A stretch of DNA of 25,239 nucleotides from NCBI GenBank assembly GCA_000720805.1, contig JODI01000104.1, positions 1 through 25,239 on the forward strand, written 5' to 3'. Origin of the DNA: Streptomyces violaceoruber (GTDB lineage: Bacteria; Actinomycetota; Actinomycetes; Streptomycetales; Streptomycetaceae). Made by a program: the position numbers and the translations under genes. Under the pieces are notes generated by a model, which was not told where the DNA came from, ran no database searches, and worked only from the letters and a program-made list of their open reading frames with translations. Numbering within the stretch: the first letter of the stretch is position 1; each line of letters begins with the position of its first letter. This document shows positions 7,925 to 14,011 of this stretch, piece by piece.

Positions 7925-8725
7925 ATGGCTGGGACGGAACACCTCACCGTGCGACGCGAGGGCGCCACACTCGTGCTCACGCTCAACAGGCCCGACGCCA
8001 AGAACGCGCTCTCGTTGTCCATGCTGGTCGGCCTGTACGACGGCTGGATCGAGGCCGACGCGGACGACGACATCCGCTCGATCGTGCTCACCGGTGCCGG
8101 CGACGCGTTCTGCGCGGGCATGGACCTCAAGGCCCTCGCCGGAAAGGGCATGGCGGGCGAACACCTCCGGGACCGCCTCAAGGCCGACCCGGACCTGCAC
8201 TGGAAGGCGATGCTGCGCCACCACCGCCCCCGCAAACCGGTGATCGCCGCCGTCGAGGGGTACTGCGTCGCCGGCGGCACCGAGATCCTCCAGGGCACCG
8301 ACATCCGCGTAGCGGGCGAGTCCGCGACCTTCGGTCTGTTCGAGGTCAAACGCGGCCTCTTCCCGATCGGCGGCTCCACGGTCCGGCTGCAACGCCAGAT
8401 CCCGCGCACCCACGCCCTGGAGATGCTGCTCACCGGCCGCCCCTACACCGCCCGCGAGGCCGCGGACATCGGCCTGATCGGACATGTCGTCCCCGACGGC
8501 ACCGCCCTCGCCGAGGCCCTGGAGATCGCCGAACAGATCAACGCCTGCGGCCCGTTGGCGGTGGAGGCCGTCAAGGCCTCGGTGTACGAGACCGCGGAGA
8601 TGACCGAGTCCGACGGACTGGCCGCCGAACTCAAGCGCGGCTGGCCCGTCTTCGACACCGCCGACGCCAAGGAGGGCGCCCGCGCCTTCGCGGAGAAGCG
8701 GCCCCCCGAGTACAAGCGCACCTGA
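7925..8725 (+). CDS. Enoyl-CoA hydratase (crotonase fold, EchA19-like)
   Basis: Adds water across the 2,3 double bond of an enoyl-CoA. The 266-aa protein carries the crotonase signatures: AFCAGMDLKAL (oxyanion loop, near 61-71), AAVEGYCVAGGTEIL and FGLFEVKRGLFP. Both acid residues expected for hydration are present: Glu120 (GGTE) and Glu140 (LFEV), so this is a competent hydratase rather than an isomerase-only member. AGGGGAG lies 7 bases before the ATG. It heads a four-gene operon, with the DUF35 gene starting 22 bp after its stop. By position and partner genes it matches EchA19, which acts on 22-ene steroid CoA esters, but the sterol substrate is inference. Confidence 0.92.
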   Translation: MAGTEHLTVRREGATLVLTLNRPDAKNALSLSMLVGLYDGWIEADADDDIRSIVLTGAGDAFCAGMDLKALAGKGMAGEHLRDRLKADPDLHWKAMLRHHRPRKPVIAAVEGYCVAGGTEILQGTDIRVAGESATFGLFEVKRGLFPIGGSTVRLQRQIPRTHALEMLLTGRPYTAREAADIGLIGHVVPDGTALAEALEIAEQINACGPLAVEAVKASVYETAEMTESDGLAAELKRGWPVFDTADAKEGARAFAEKRPPEYKRT

Positions 8726-8747
8726 CCCTCCCAAGGAGGCAGCCCCG

Positions 8748-9689
8748 ATGCCCGACGTCCTCAAAGCGCCGCTCGTCGTCGAGTTCCCGTTCACCCGTTC
8801 CCTCGGACCCGTCCAAAGTGCCTTCCTCACCGGCCTGCGCGAACGCGTCGTCCTCGGCGTGCGCACCGGTGACGGCCGCGTTCTCGTCCCGCCCGTCGAG
8901 TACGATCCCGTGACCGCCGAGGAGATCCGCGAACTCGTCAACGTGGCCTCCACCGGCACCGTCACCACCTGGGCCTGGAACCACGAACCCCGCCGGGGCC
9001 AGCCTCTCGCCACCCCGTTCGCCTGGGTCCTGGTCCGCCTCGACGGCGCCGACACCGCACTCCTGCACGTCCTCGACGCCTCCGGCCCCGATGCCGTGCA
9101 CACCGGCATGCGGGTCCGGATCCGGTGGGCGCAGGAGCGCACCGGTGCCATCACCGACATCGCCTGCTTCGAGCCGGGCGGCGACGAGGAATCCGTAGTC
9201 ACGGTGCACGCCGGCGAGTTCGAGAACCCGGTCACCGGCATCGTCGCCCCCGCCCGCCTCGACTACACCTACTCACCCGGCCGCGCCCAGTCCGCCTACA
9301 TCCACGCCCTCGGCGACCGCCGTATGGTCGCCGAGCGCTGCCCGTCCTGCCGCAAGGTGTACGTGCCGCCGAGGGGCGCGTGCCCCACCTGCGGTGTGGC
9401 CACAGCGGAACAGGTGGAAGTGGGTCCCCGCGGCACGGTCACCACGTTCTGCATCGTCAACATCAAGGCGAAGAACCTCGACATCGAAGTCCCCTACGTC
9501 TACGGCCACATCGCCCTCGACGGAGCGGACCTCGCCCTGCACGGCCGTATCGCGGGCATCCCCTACGACCAGGTGCGGATGGGCCTGCGCGTCGAGGCCG
9601 TGTGGACGGAGGGCTCCCGCTATCCCGACCATTACCGGCCGACCGGCGAGCCGGACGCGGAGTACGACACCTACAAGGAGCTGTTGTGA
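8748..9689 (+). CDS. Two-domain DUF35/OB-fold zinc-ribbon protein (Rv3521-like thiolase partner)
   Basis: Acyl-CoA-binding accessory of 313 aa, expected to complex with the lipid-transfer thiolases encoded directly downstream. It holds two OB-fold modules. The first, about residues 25-145, has no cysteines of a ribbon. The second, about 170-295, begins with a rubredoxin-like ribbon CPSC (Cys198/Cys201) ... CPTC (Cys212/Cys215). DUF35 proteins pair with thiolases and aldolases, for example ChsH2 with Ltp2. AAGGAGG lies 8 bases before the ATG. The stop overlaps the GTG of the next gene (GTGA), which suggests translational coupling and stoichiometric production. Confidence 0.88.
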   Translation: MPDVLKAPLVVEFPFTRSLGPVQSAFLTGLRERVVLGVRTGDGRVLVPPVEYDPVTAEEIRELVNVASTGTVTTWAWNHEPRRGQPLATPFAWVLVRLDGADTALLHVLDASGPDAVHTGMRVRIRWAQERTGAITDIACFEPGGDEESVVTVHAGEFENPVTGIVAPARLDYTYSPGRAQSAYIHALGDRRMVAERCPSCRKVYVPPRGACPTCGVATAEQVEVGPRGTVTTFCIVNIKAKNLDIEVPYVYGHIALDGADLALHGRIAGIPYDQVRMGLRVEAVWTEGSRYPDHYRPTGEPDAEYDTYKELL

Positions 9690-10735
9690 CGCGCGAGATT
9701 GCCGTGGTGGCCTTCGCCCAGACCGACCACCGGCGCACCAGCGAGGAGTTCTCCGAGGTCGAGATGCTCATGCCGGTCCTGCACGATGTCCTCGCGCAGA
9801 CCGGCCTGAAGACCGCGGACATCGGCTTCACCTGCTCCGGTTCCAGCGACTACCTCGCCGGCCGCGCCTTCTCCTTCACCCTCGCCCTCGACGGAGTGGG
9901 CGCCTGGCCGCCGATCTCCGAGTCGCACGTCGAGATGGACGGCGCGTGGGCCCTGTACGAGGCGTGGACCAAGCTGCTCACCGGCGACGCGGACACCGCG
10001 CTCGTCTACTCCTACGGAAAGTCGTCACCCGGCTCCGTACGGGACGTCCTGACCCGGCAGCTCGACCCGTACTACGTGGCCCCCCTGTGGCCCGACTCCG
10101 TCGCCCTCGCCGCCCTCCAGGCGCAGGCGCTCATCGACGCGGGCGACACCGACGAGCCGGCGCTCGCCGCGGTCGCCGCCCGCAGCCGGTCGGACGCGGC
10201 CGCCAACTCCCATGCCCAGCTACGGGATCCGGTACCGCAGGGGGAGTACGTCGTCCGTCCGCTGCGTACCGGCGACTGTCCGCCCATCGGTGACGGGGCC
10301 GCCGCCGTGATCCTCGCCGCCGGGGACCGAGCCCGGGACCTGTGCGAGAGGCCCGCTTGGATCCGCGGGATCGACCACCGCATCGAGGCACACGGCCTGG
10401 GCGTACGCGATCTGACCGACTCGCCCTCCACCCGGCTGGCCGCCGAGAAGGCCGGCGCCTTCGACAGGCCCGTCGACACCGCCGAGTTGCACGCGCCCTT
10501 CACCTCGCAGGAGGTCGTCCTGCGCAAGGCGCTCCGGCTGGGCGACGACGTGCGCGTCAACCCGTCCGGAGGCGCGCTCGCCGCCCATCCGATCATGGCC
10601 GCCGGACTCATCCGCATCGGCGAGGCCGCCGCCCGTGTCCACCGGGGGGAGTCCGACCGCGCCCTCGGGCACGCCACGTCCGGCCCCTGTCTGCAACAGA
10701 ACCTGGTCGCCGTACTCGAAGGGGATCCGCGATGA
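9686..10735 (+). CDS. Lipid-transfer-protein-type thiolase (Ltp4-like)
   Basis: A 349-aa thiolase-fold protein of the SCP-x/Ltp group. It starts at GTG inside the previous stop; AAGGAG lies 5 bases upstream. The position of the condensing cysteine (usually VExxCAxG) reads VEMDGAWA at 82-88, so the nucleophile is absent. The C-terminal NPSGGALAAHPIMAAG keeps the His of the GHP motif, and GHATSGPCLQQN replaces the usual CxG loop. Loss of the Cys fits an aldolase or a non-catalytic subunit rather than a true thiolase. The frame stays open far upstream inside the DUF35 gene, but similarity begins at the GTG. Length and order match Ltp4 (Rv3522) as I recall it. Confidence 0.87.
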   Translation: MTREIAVVAFAQTDHRRTSEEFSEVEMLMPVLHDVLAQTGLKTADIGFTCSGSSDYLAGRAFSFTLALDGVGAWPPISESHVEMDGAWALYEAWTKLLTGDADTALVYSYGKSSPGSVRDVLTRQLDPYYVAPLWPDSVALAALQAQALIDAGDTDEPALAAVAARSRSDAAANSHAQLRDPVPQGEYVVRPLRTGDCPPIGDGAAAVILAAGDRARDLCERPAWIRGIDHRIEAHGLGVRDLTDSPSTRLAAEKAGAFDRPVDTAELHAPFTSQEVVLRKALRLGDDVRVNPSGGALAAHPIMAAGLIRIGEAAARVHRGESDRALGHATSGPCLQQNLVAVLEGDPR

Positions 10736-11898
10736 GCAAGGAGCCCGTGGCCGTCGTAGGCATCGGCCAGACCAAACACGTCGCGGCGCGCCGCGACGTG
10801 TCGATCGCCGGGCTCGTCCGGGAGGCCGCCCGGCGTGCCCTCGACGACGCCGAGCTGACCTGGGCGGACATCGACGCCGTCGTCATCGGCAAGGCGCCCG
10901 ACTTCTTCGAGGGCGTGATGATGCCGGAGCTGTACCTCGCCGACGCGCTCGGCGCGGTGGGCAAGCCGATGCTGCGGGTGCACACGGCCGGGTCCGTCGG
11001 CGGCTCCACCGCGCTGGTCGCCGCCAACCTGGTCGCGGCCCGCGTCCACGGCACGGTGCTGACCCTGGCCTTCGAAAAACAGTCCGAGTCGAACGCCATG
11101 TGGGGCCTGTCCCTGCCCATCCCCTTCCAGCAGCCCCTCCTCGCCGGCGCCGGCGGCTTCTTCGCCCCCCACGTGCGCGCGTACATGCGGCGCAGCGGCG
11201 CGCCCGACACGGTCGGCTCGCTGGTCGCCTACAAGGACCGGCGCAACGCCCTGAAGAACCCCTACGCGCACCTCCACGAGCACGACGTCACCCTGGAGAA
11301 GGTCCAGGCCGCTCCCATGCTCTGGGACCCGATCCGGTACTCGGAGACCTGCCCCTCCTCCGACGGGGCCTGCGCGATGGTCCTCACCGACCGTGCCGGA
11401 GCCGCCCGCGCGCCCCGCCCCCCGGCCTGGATGCTCGGCGGCGCGATGCGCAGCGAACCCACCCTCTTCGCCGGCAAGGACGCCGTGTCACCACAGGCCG
11501 GCAAGGACTGCGCGGCCGACGTGTACCGGCAGGCCGGGATCAGCGACCCGCGCCGGGAGATCGACGCCGTCGAGATGTACGTGCCGTTCTCCTGGTACGA
11601 GCCCATGTGGCTGGAGAATCTCGGCTTCGCCGACGAGGGCGAGGGGTGGAAACTCACCGAGGCCGGGGTGACGGAGCTCGACGGGGACCTGCCGGTCGAC
11701 ATGTCGGGCGGAGTTCTGTCGACCAATCCCATCGGAGCCTCCGGGATGATCCGCTTCGCGGAGGCCGCGCTGCAGGTGCGCGGGCAGGCCGGGGAACACC
11801 AGGTGGAGAGGGCGCACAGGGTGCTCGGGCACGCCTACGGCGGCGGATCGCAGTTCTTCGCGATGTGGCTCGTGGGGGACCGGCCGCCCGACTCCTGA
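10732..11898 (+). CDS. Lipid-transfer-protein-type thiolase (Ltp3-like)
   Basis: A 388-aa second thiolase-fold protein. Its ATG overlaps the previous stop (ATGA), and AAGGGG lies 7-8 bases upstream. The nucleophile region reads VHTAGSVGG (83-91) with Gly where the thiolase Cys should be. The usual GHP is replaced by STNPIGASG. The C-terminal motif is GHAYGGGSQFFAMW. Conserved tyrosines in YVPFSWYEP and HAYGG recall those proposed as acid/base in the Ltp2 aldolase; that comparison is from memory. With the preceding subunit and the DUF35 protein it likely forms one complex. It is the last gene of the operon; 82 bp separate it from the unrelated DUF397 gene. Confidence 0.88.
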   Translation: MSKEPVAVVGIGQTKHVAARRDVSIAGLVREAARRALDDAELTWADIDAVVIGKAPDFFEGVMMPELYLADALGAVGKPMLRVHTAGSVGGSTALVAANLVAARVHGTVLTLAFEKQSESNAMWGLSLPIPFQQPLLAGAGGFFAPHVRAYMRRSGAPDTVGSLVAYKDRRNALKNPYAHLHEHDVTLEKVQAAPMLWDPIRYSETCPSSDGACAMVLTDRAGAARAPRPPAWMLGGAMRSEPTLFAGKDAVSPQAGKDCAADVYRQAGISDPRREIDAVEMYVPFSWYEPMWLENLGFADEGEGWKLTEAGVTELDGDLPVDMSGGVLSTNPIGASGMIRFAEAALQVRGQAGEHQVERAHRVLGHAYGGGSQFFAMWLVGDRPPDS

Positions 11899-11941
11899 AA
11901 GGTCCGCCTCACGTGGCCTGTCGGCGCCAGGAACCGATCGC

Positions 11942-11947
11942 TAGGCT
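11942..11947 (+). promoter_or_regulatory. Candidate -10 element of the DUF397 gene
   Basis: TAGGCT matches the actinobacterial TAnnnT -10 pattern and lies 33 bases before the GTG start. No convincing -35 (TTGACn) is seen 17-18 bases upstream. Confidence 0.35.
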
Positions 11948-11980
11948 GGCCGCGGACGACGCAATCGGGAGGAGCAGGAC

Positions 11981-12223
11981 GTGGCCGAGACCACCATCCA
12001 GCAGCAGCCGCTCATGGGCTGGGACAAGCCCGAGCTGGACCTCAGCAACGCCGAATGGCACTCCAGCAGCCGTGGCCTGGGGGATGTCCAGATCGCCTTT
12101 GTCGAGGGATTCATCGCGATGCGCAACAGCGGCCGCCCGGAGAGCCCCTCCCTGATCTTCACGCCCGCGGAGTGGGGCGCGTTCGTGTCGGGAGCGCGGG
12201 AAGGGGAGTTCGACCTCACCTGA
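11981..12223 (+). CDS. DUF397 small protein (orphan)
   Basis: An 80-aa cytosolic protein. The DUF397 pattern is clear: WHSSSRGLGDVQIAFVEGF, a central IAMRNSGRPESPSLIF (family: VAVRDSKDPxGPxLxF) and the end TPAEWGAFVSGAREGEFDL. The start is GTG with GGGAGGAG 6 bases upstream. DUF397 genes normally sit beside an XRE-family regulator with which they form antitoxin-like or sensor pairs. No such gene lies within several kilobases here, so it is an orphan copy. The stop codon lies inside the first unit of a 14-bp tandem repeat. Confidence 0.88.
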   Translation: MAETTIQQQPLMGWDKPELDLSNAEWHSSSRGLGDVQIAFVEGFIAMRNSGRPESPSLIFTPAEWGAFVSGAREGEFDLT

Positions 12224-12302
12224 GACGCGGGACCTGAGACGCGGGACCTGAGACGCGGGACCTGAGACGCGGGACCTGAGTCCCGGGACCTGAGACGCCG
12301 GG
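12219..12302 (+). repeat. 14-bp tandem repeat, six copies, starting at the DUF397 stop
   Basis: The unit is CCTGAGACGCGGGA. Copies 1-4 (12219-12274) are identical. Copy 5 reads CCTGAGTCCCGGGA and copy 6 CCTGAGACGCCGGG. The change in copy 5 creates GGGAC-CTGA-GTCCC (12271-12284) and the 10-bp palindrome GTCCCGGGAC (12280-12289), so the array ends in a small hairpin. The unit length is not a multiple of three, and the array is non-coding apart from the stop. Confidence 0.93.
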
Positions 12303-12355
12303 CCGATCCGGCGGTGTTCCGCGCGTTTTTCCGGACACGCGAGCTTCGGCGCTCT

Positions 12356-12390
12356 CCTGGGGCCACGGCCTGAGCAAGGCTGGCCCCAGG
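12356..12390. terminator. Long hairpin before the universal stress gene
   Basis: CCTGGGGCCA (12356-12365) and TGGCCCCAGG (12381-12390) pair perfectly. Inside them GCCT (12368-12371) pairs with AGGC (12377-12380), giving a 14-bp stem broken only by a 2-base bulge. It may terminate the DUF397 transcript or act in the leader of the stress gene, whose ATG is 36 bases downstream. Confidence 0.6.
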
Positions 12391-12426
12391 AAGCGCGAGG
12401 CCGTACCTCCGGAAGCGGGGAACACC

Positions 12427-13317
12427 ATGGACGCTCTGCCGGTGATCGCGGCGGTCGACGGGTCGGACGACAGTCTGCGGGCCCTGGACTGGGCCCTCGA
12501 CACGGCCCGCCGGCGCGGGGCGTCGCTGCGGGTGGTCCATGTGCGGCAGTACGCCGCGTGGGCCCGGGCCGACGTACCGGTCGCGGCGGCCGACGACCCG
12601 GTACTCGACCAGGTCCGCACGCGCCTGGAGGCCCGGCCCGACCGGCCCGGGACCGAGTACGTCGCCCTGGACGGGGCGTCGGCCGCTCTGCTGCCCGAAC
12701 TCGGTGCCACCGCCCAGCTGTTGGTGCTCGGCTCCCGTGGCCGCGGCGGGTTCGCCAGCCTGCTGCTGGGTTCCAACGGCATGGCCGCCGCGCGCGACGC
12801 CGAATGCCCCGTCGTAGTGGTGCCCCGCCCCGGGCGCGAGGTGCACGGTGAGACCTACGCCCCACCTGGTCCGCGCGTCGTCGTCGGCCTCAAGGTCGAC
12901 AGCCCGGACGAGGCCACGCTCGCCTTCGCCTTCACCGAGGCGGCCCTGCGCGGAGCCCGCCTCCAGGTCGTCGCGGCGTACACCTGGCCCGTGCAGACCT
13001 GGGCGGCCCCCGGCGACTTCGTGCCCCCGGTGATCGACCAGGATGCCGTCGAGAGGGAGACCCGCACGCTCGCCGAGGGCTTCCTCGCCCCGCACCGCGC
13101 CCGGCACCCCGGCGTCCGCACCGAGCCGTACGTGGCCCCGGGCGACGCGGCCGGACATCTCGTCGCCGCGTCGAAGGACGCCGACCTGGTCGTCGTGGGC
13201 CGTCACCGACGGCGTCTGCTCGCCCCCGCCCGACTGCTCGGCTCCGTCACCCACGCCGTCCTCCTCCACGCGGCCGCCCCGGTGGCGGTGGTCCCACCCG
13301 CTCCGCCGCGGGAGTGA
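12427..13317 (+). CDS. Universal stress protein, tandem UspA domains
   Basis: A 296-aa cytosolic protein with two Usp domains (about residues 4-133 and 149-290). The first has the full nucleotide-binding motif G-x2-G-x9-G-S (GSRGRGG ... LLGSNG, Gly102 to Ser116), so it should bind ATP. In the second the matching loop is GRHRRRLLAPARLLGS, with Arg where the second Gly should be, so binding there is doubtful. GAAGCGGGG lies about 6 bases before the ATG. It probably acts in dormancy, hypoxia or redox stress like related actinobacterial proteins. It stands alone between a DUF397 gene and a conserved hypothetical on the same strand, 191 bp apart. Confidence 0.93.
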   Translation: MDALPVIAAVDGSDDSLRALDWALDTARRRGASLRVVHVRQYAAWARADVPVAAADDPVLDQVRTRLEARPDRPGTEYVALDGASAALLPELGATAQLLVLGSRGRGGFASLLLGSNGMAAARDAECPVVVVPRPGREVHGETYAPPGPRVVVGLKVDSPDEATLAFAFTEAALRGARLQVVAAYTWPVQTWAAPGDFVPPVIDQDAVERETRTLAEGFLAPHRARHPGVRTEPYVAPGDAAGHLVAASKDADLVVVGRHRRRLLAPARLLGSVTHAVLLHAAAPVAVVPPAPPRE

Positions 13318-13508
13318 GCCGGCTCTCCTGGGCGACGGCGTACCTCCAGCCACACCGGCTGGGAGTGCCGCCCGCCGTCCTGCGGCAACCGGACCGGGAC
13401 GGCCCGACCTCAGGGACGTACTCACGAACGCCGTCACGAAAGCCGTCGCCGGTACGCGGAGCGCCGCCCGCACGGCACGGAGCCCCCGCGGCCACGTACC
13501 ATGGCGAC

Positions 13509-14006
13509 ATGTCGTTCCTCCGCCGCCGCAGCGCCACTCCCGCCGGGCCCGACTTCGACGTCCTGGCCATGGACCCGAGCGACTGGCCCGGCAATCTGAA
13601 CGCCGGTCTGCTGCCCGCCCCCGACGGCAGCTGCCAGGGCCTTTACCTGCGGTACGACCTGTTCGGCGGCCGTGGCCCCGCGATGATCATCGGCAATCTG
13701 CCGGAGGGCTCACCGGCCCGTGACGTCGCCGAGGGCGAGGTCCCCTTCGAGGTCGGACAGCTCCTGCTGGCCCTGGAGAACGACGAGGAGGTGACCGTCG
13801 TCGGCGTGGAGGACATGCCGGTGATGCAGGGCGACAACCTCCTGATCGTGCGCCGTCTGAAGCTCTCCGAGAGCCGCGTCTCCTGCGTGCAGTTCGACCG
13901 CAGCGACAACGTCCTGGTGACCATCGCCGCCTGGGACCGCCCCATCACCGACGACCTGTACGCCCTGCTGAAGCCGCTCCCGGCGGAGCTTTTCCAGCAG
14001 GGCTGA
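13509..14006 (+). CDS. Conserved hypothetical protein of Streptomyces type
   Basis: A 165-aa protein I cannot assign a function. It has no signal peptide or membrane segment. The N-terminus is basic (MSFLRRRSATP), followed by a region rich in conserved-looking words: WPGNLNAGLLPAPDGSCQGLYLRYDL, GPAMIIGNLPEGSPARD, VVGVEDMPVMQGDNLLIVRRLKLSESRVSC and NVLVTIAAWDRPITDDLYALLKPLP. The mix of beta strands suggests a small globular domain. The ATG is chosen because the 65 upstream codons are low-complexity Pro/Arg and unlike the rest; no clear ribosome site is visible. Codon use is typical of the window. Its stop is 5 bp from that of the convergent amidase gene. Confidence 0.8.
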   Translation: MSFLRRRSATPAGPDFDVLAMDPSDWPGNLNAGLLPAPDGSCQGLYLRYDLFGGRGPAMIIGNLPEGSPARDVAEGEVPFEVGQLLLALENDEEVTVVGVEDMPVMQGDNLLIVRRLKLSESRVSCVQFDRSDNVLVTIAAWDRPITDDLYALLKPLPAELFQQG

Positions 14007-14011
14007 GGCGG

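Noticed and set aside
7907..9241. 444-codon minus-strand frame opposite the hydratase and DUF35 genes
   Set aside because: No start signal and no similarity; the plus strand holds complete, motif-bearing genes with ribosome sites.
12219..12302. CRISPR array
   Set aside because: The 14-bp units are directly adjacent with no spacers, and no cas gene is near.
11909..13473. Minus-strand frames of 318 and 510 codons over DUF397 and Usp
   Set aside because: They run through the 14-bp repeat, giving artificial RLRSRVSGPASQVP repeats, and are antisense to good genes.
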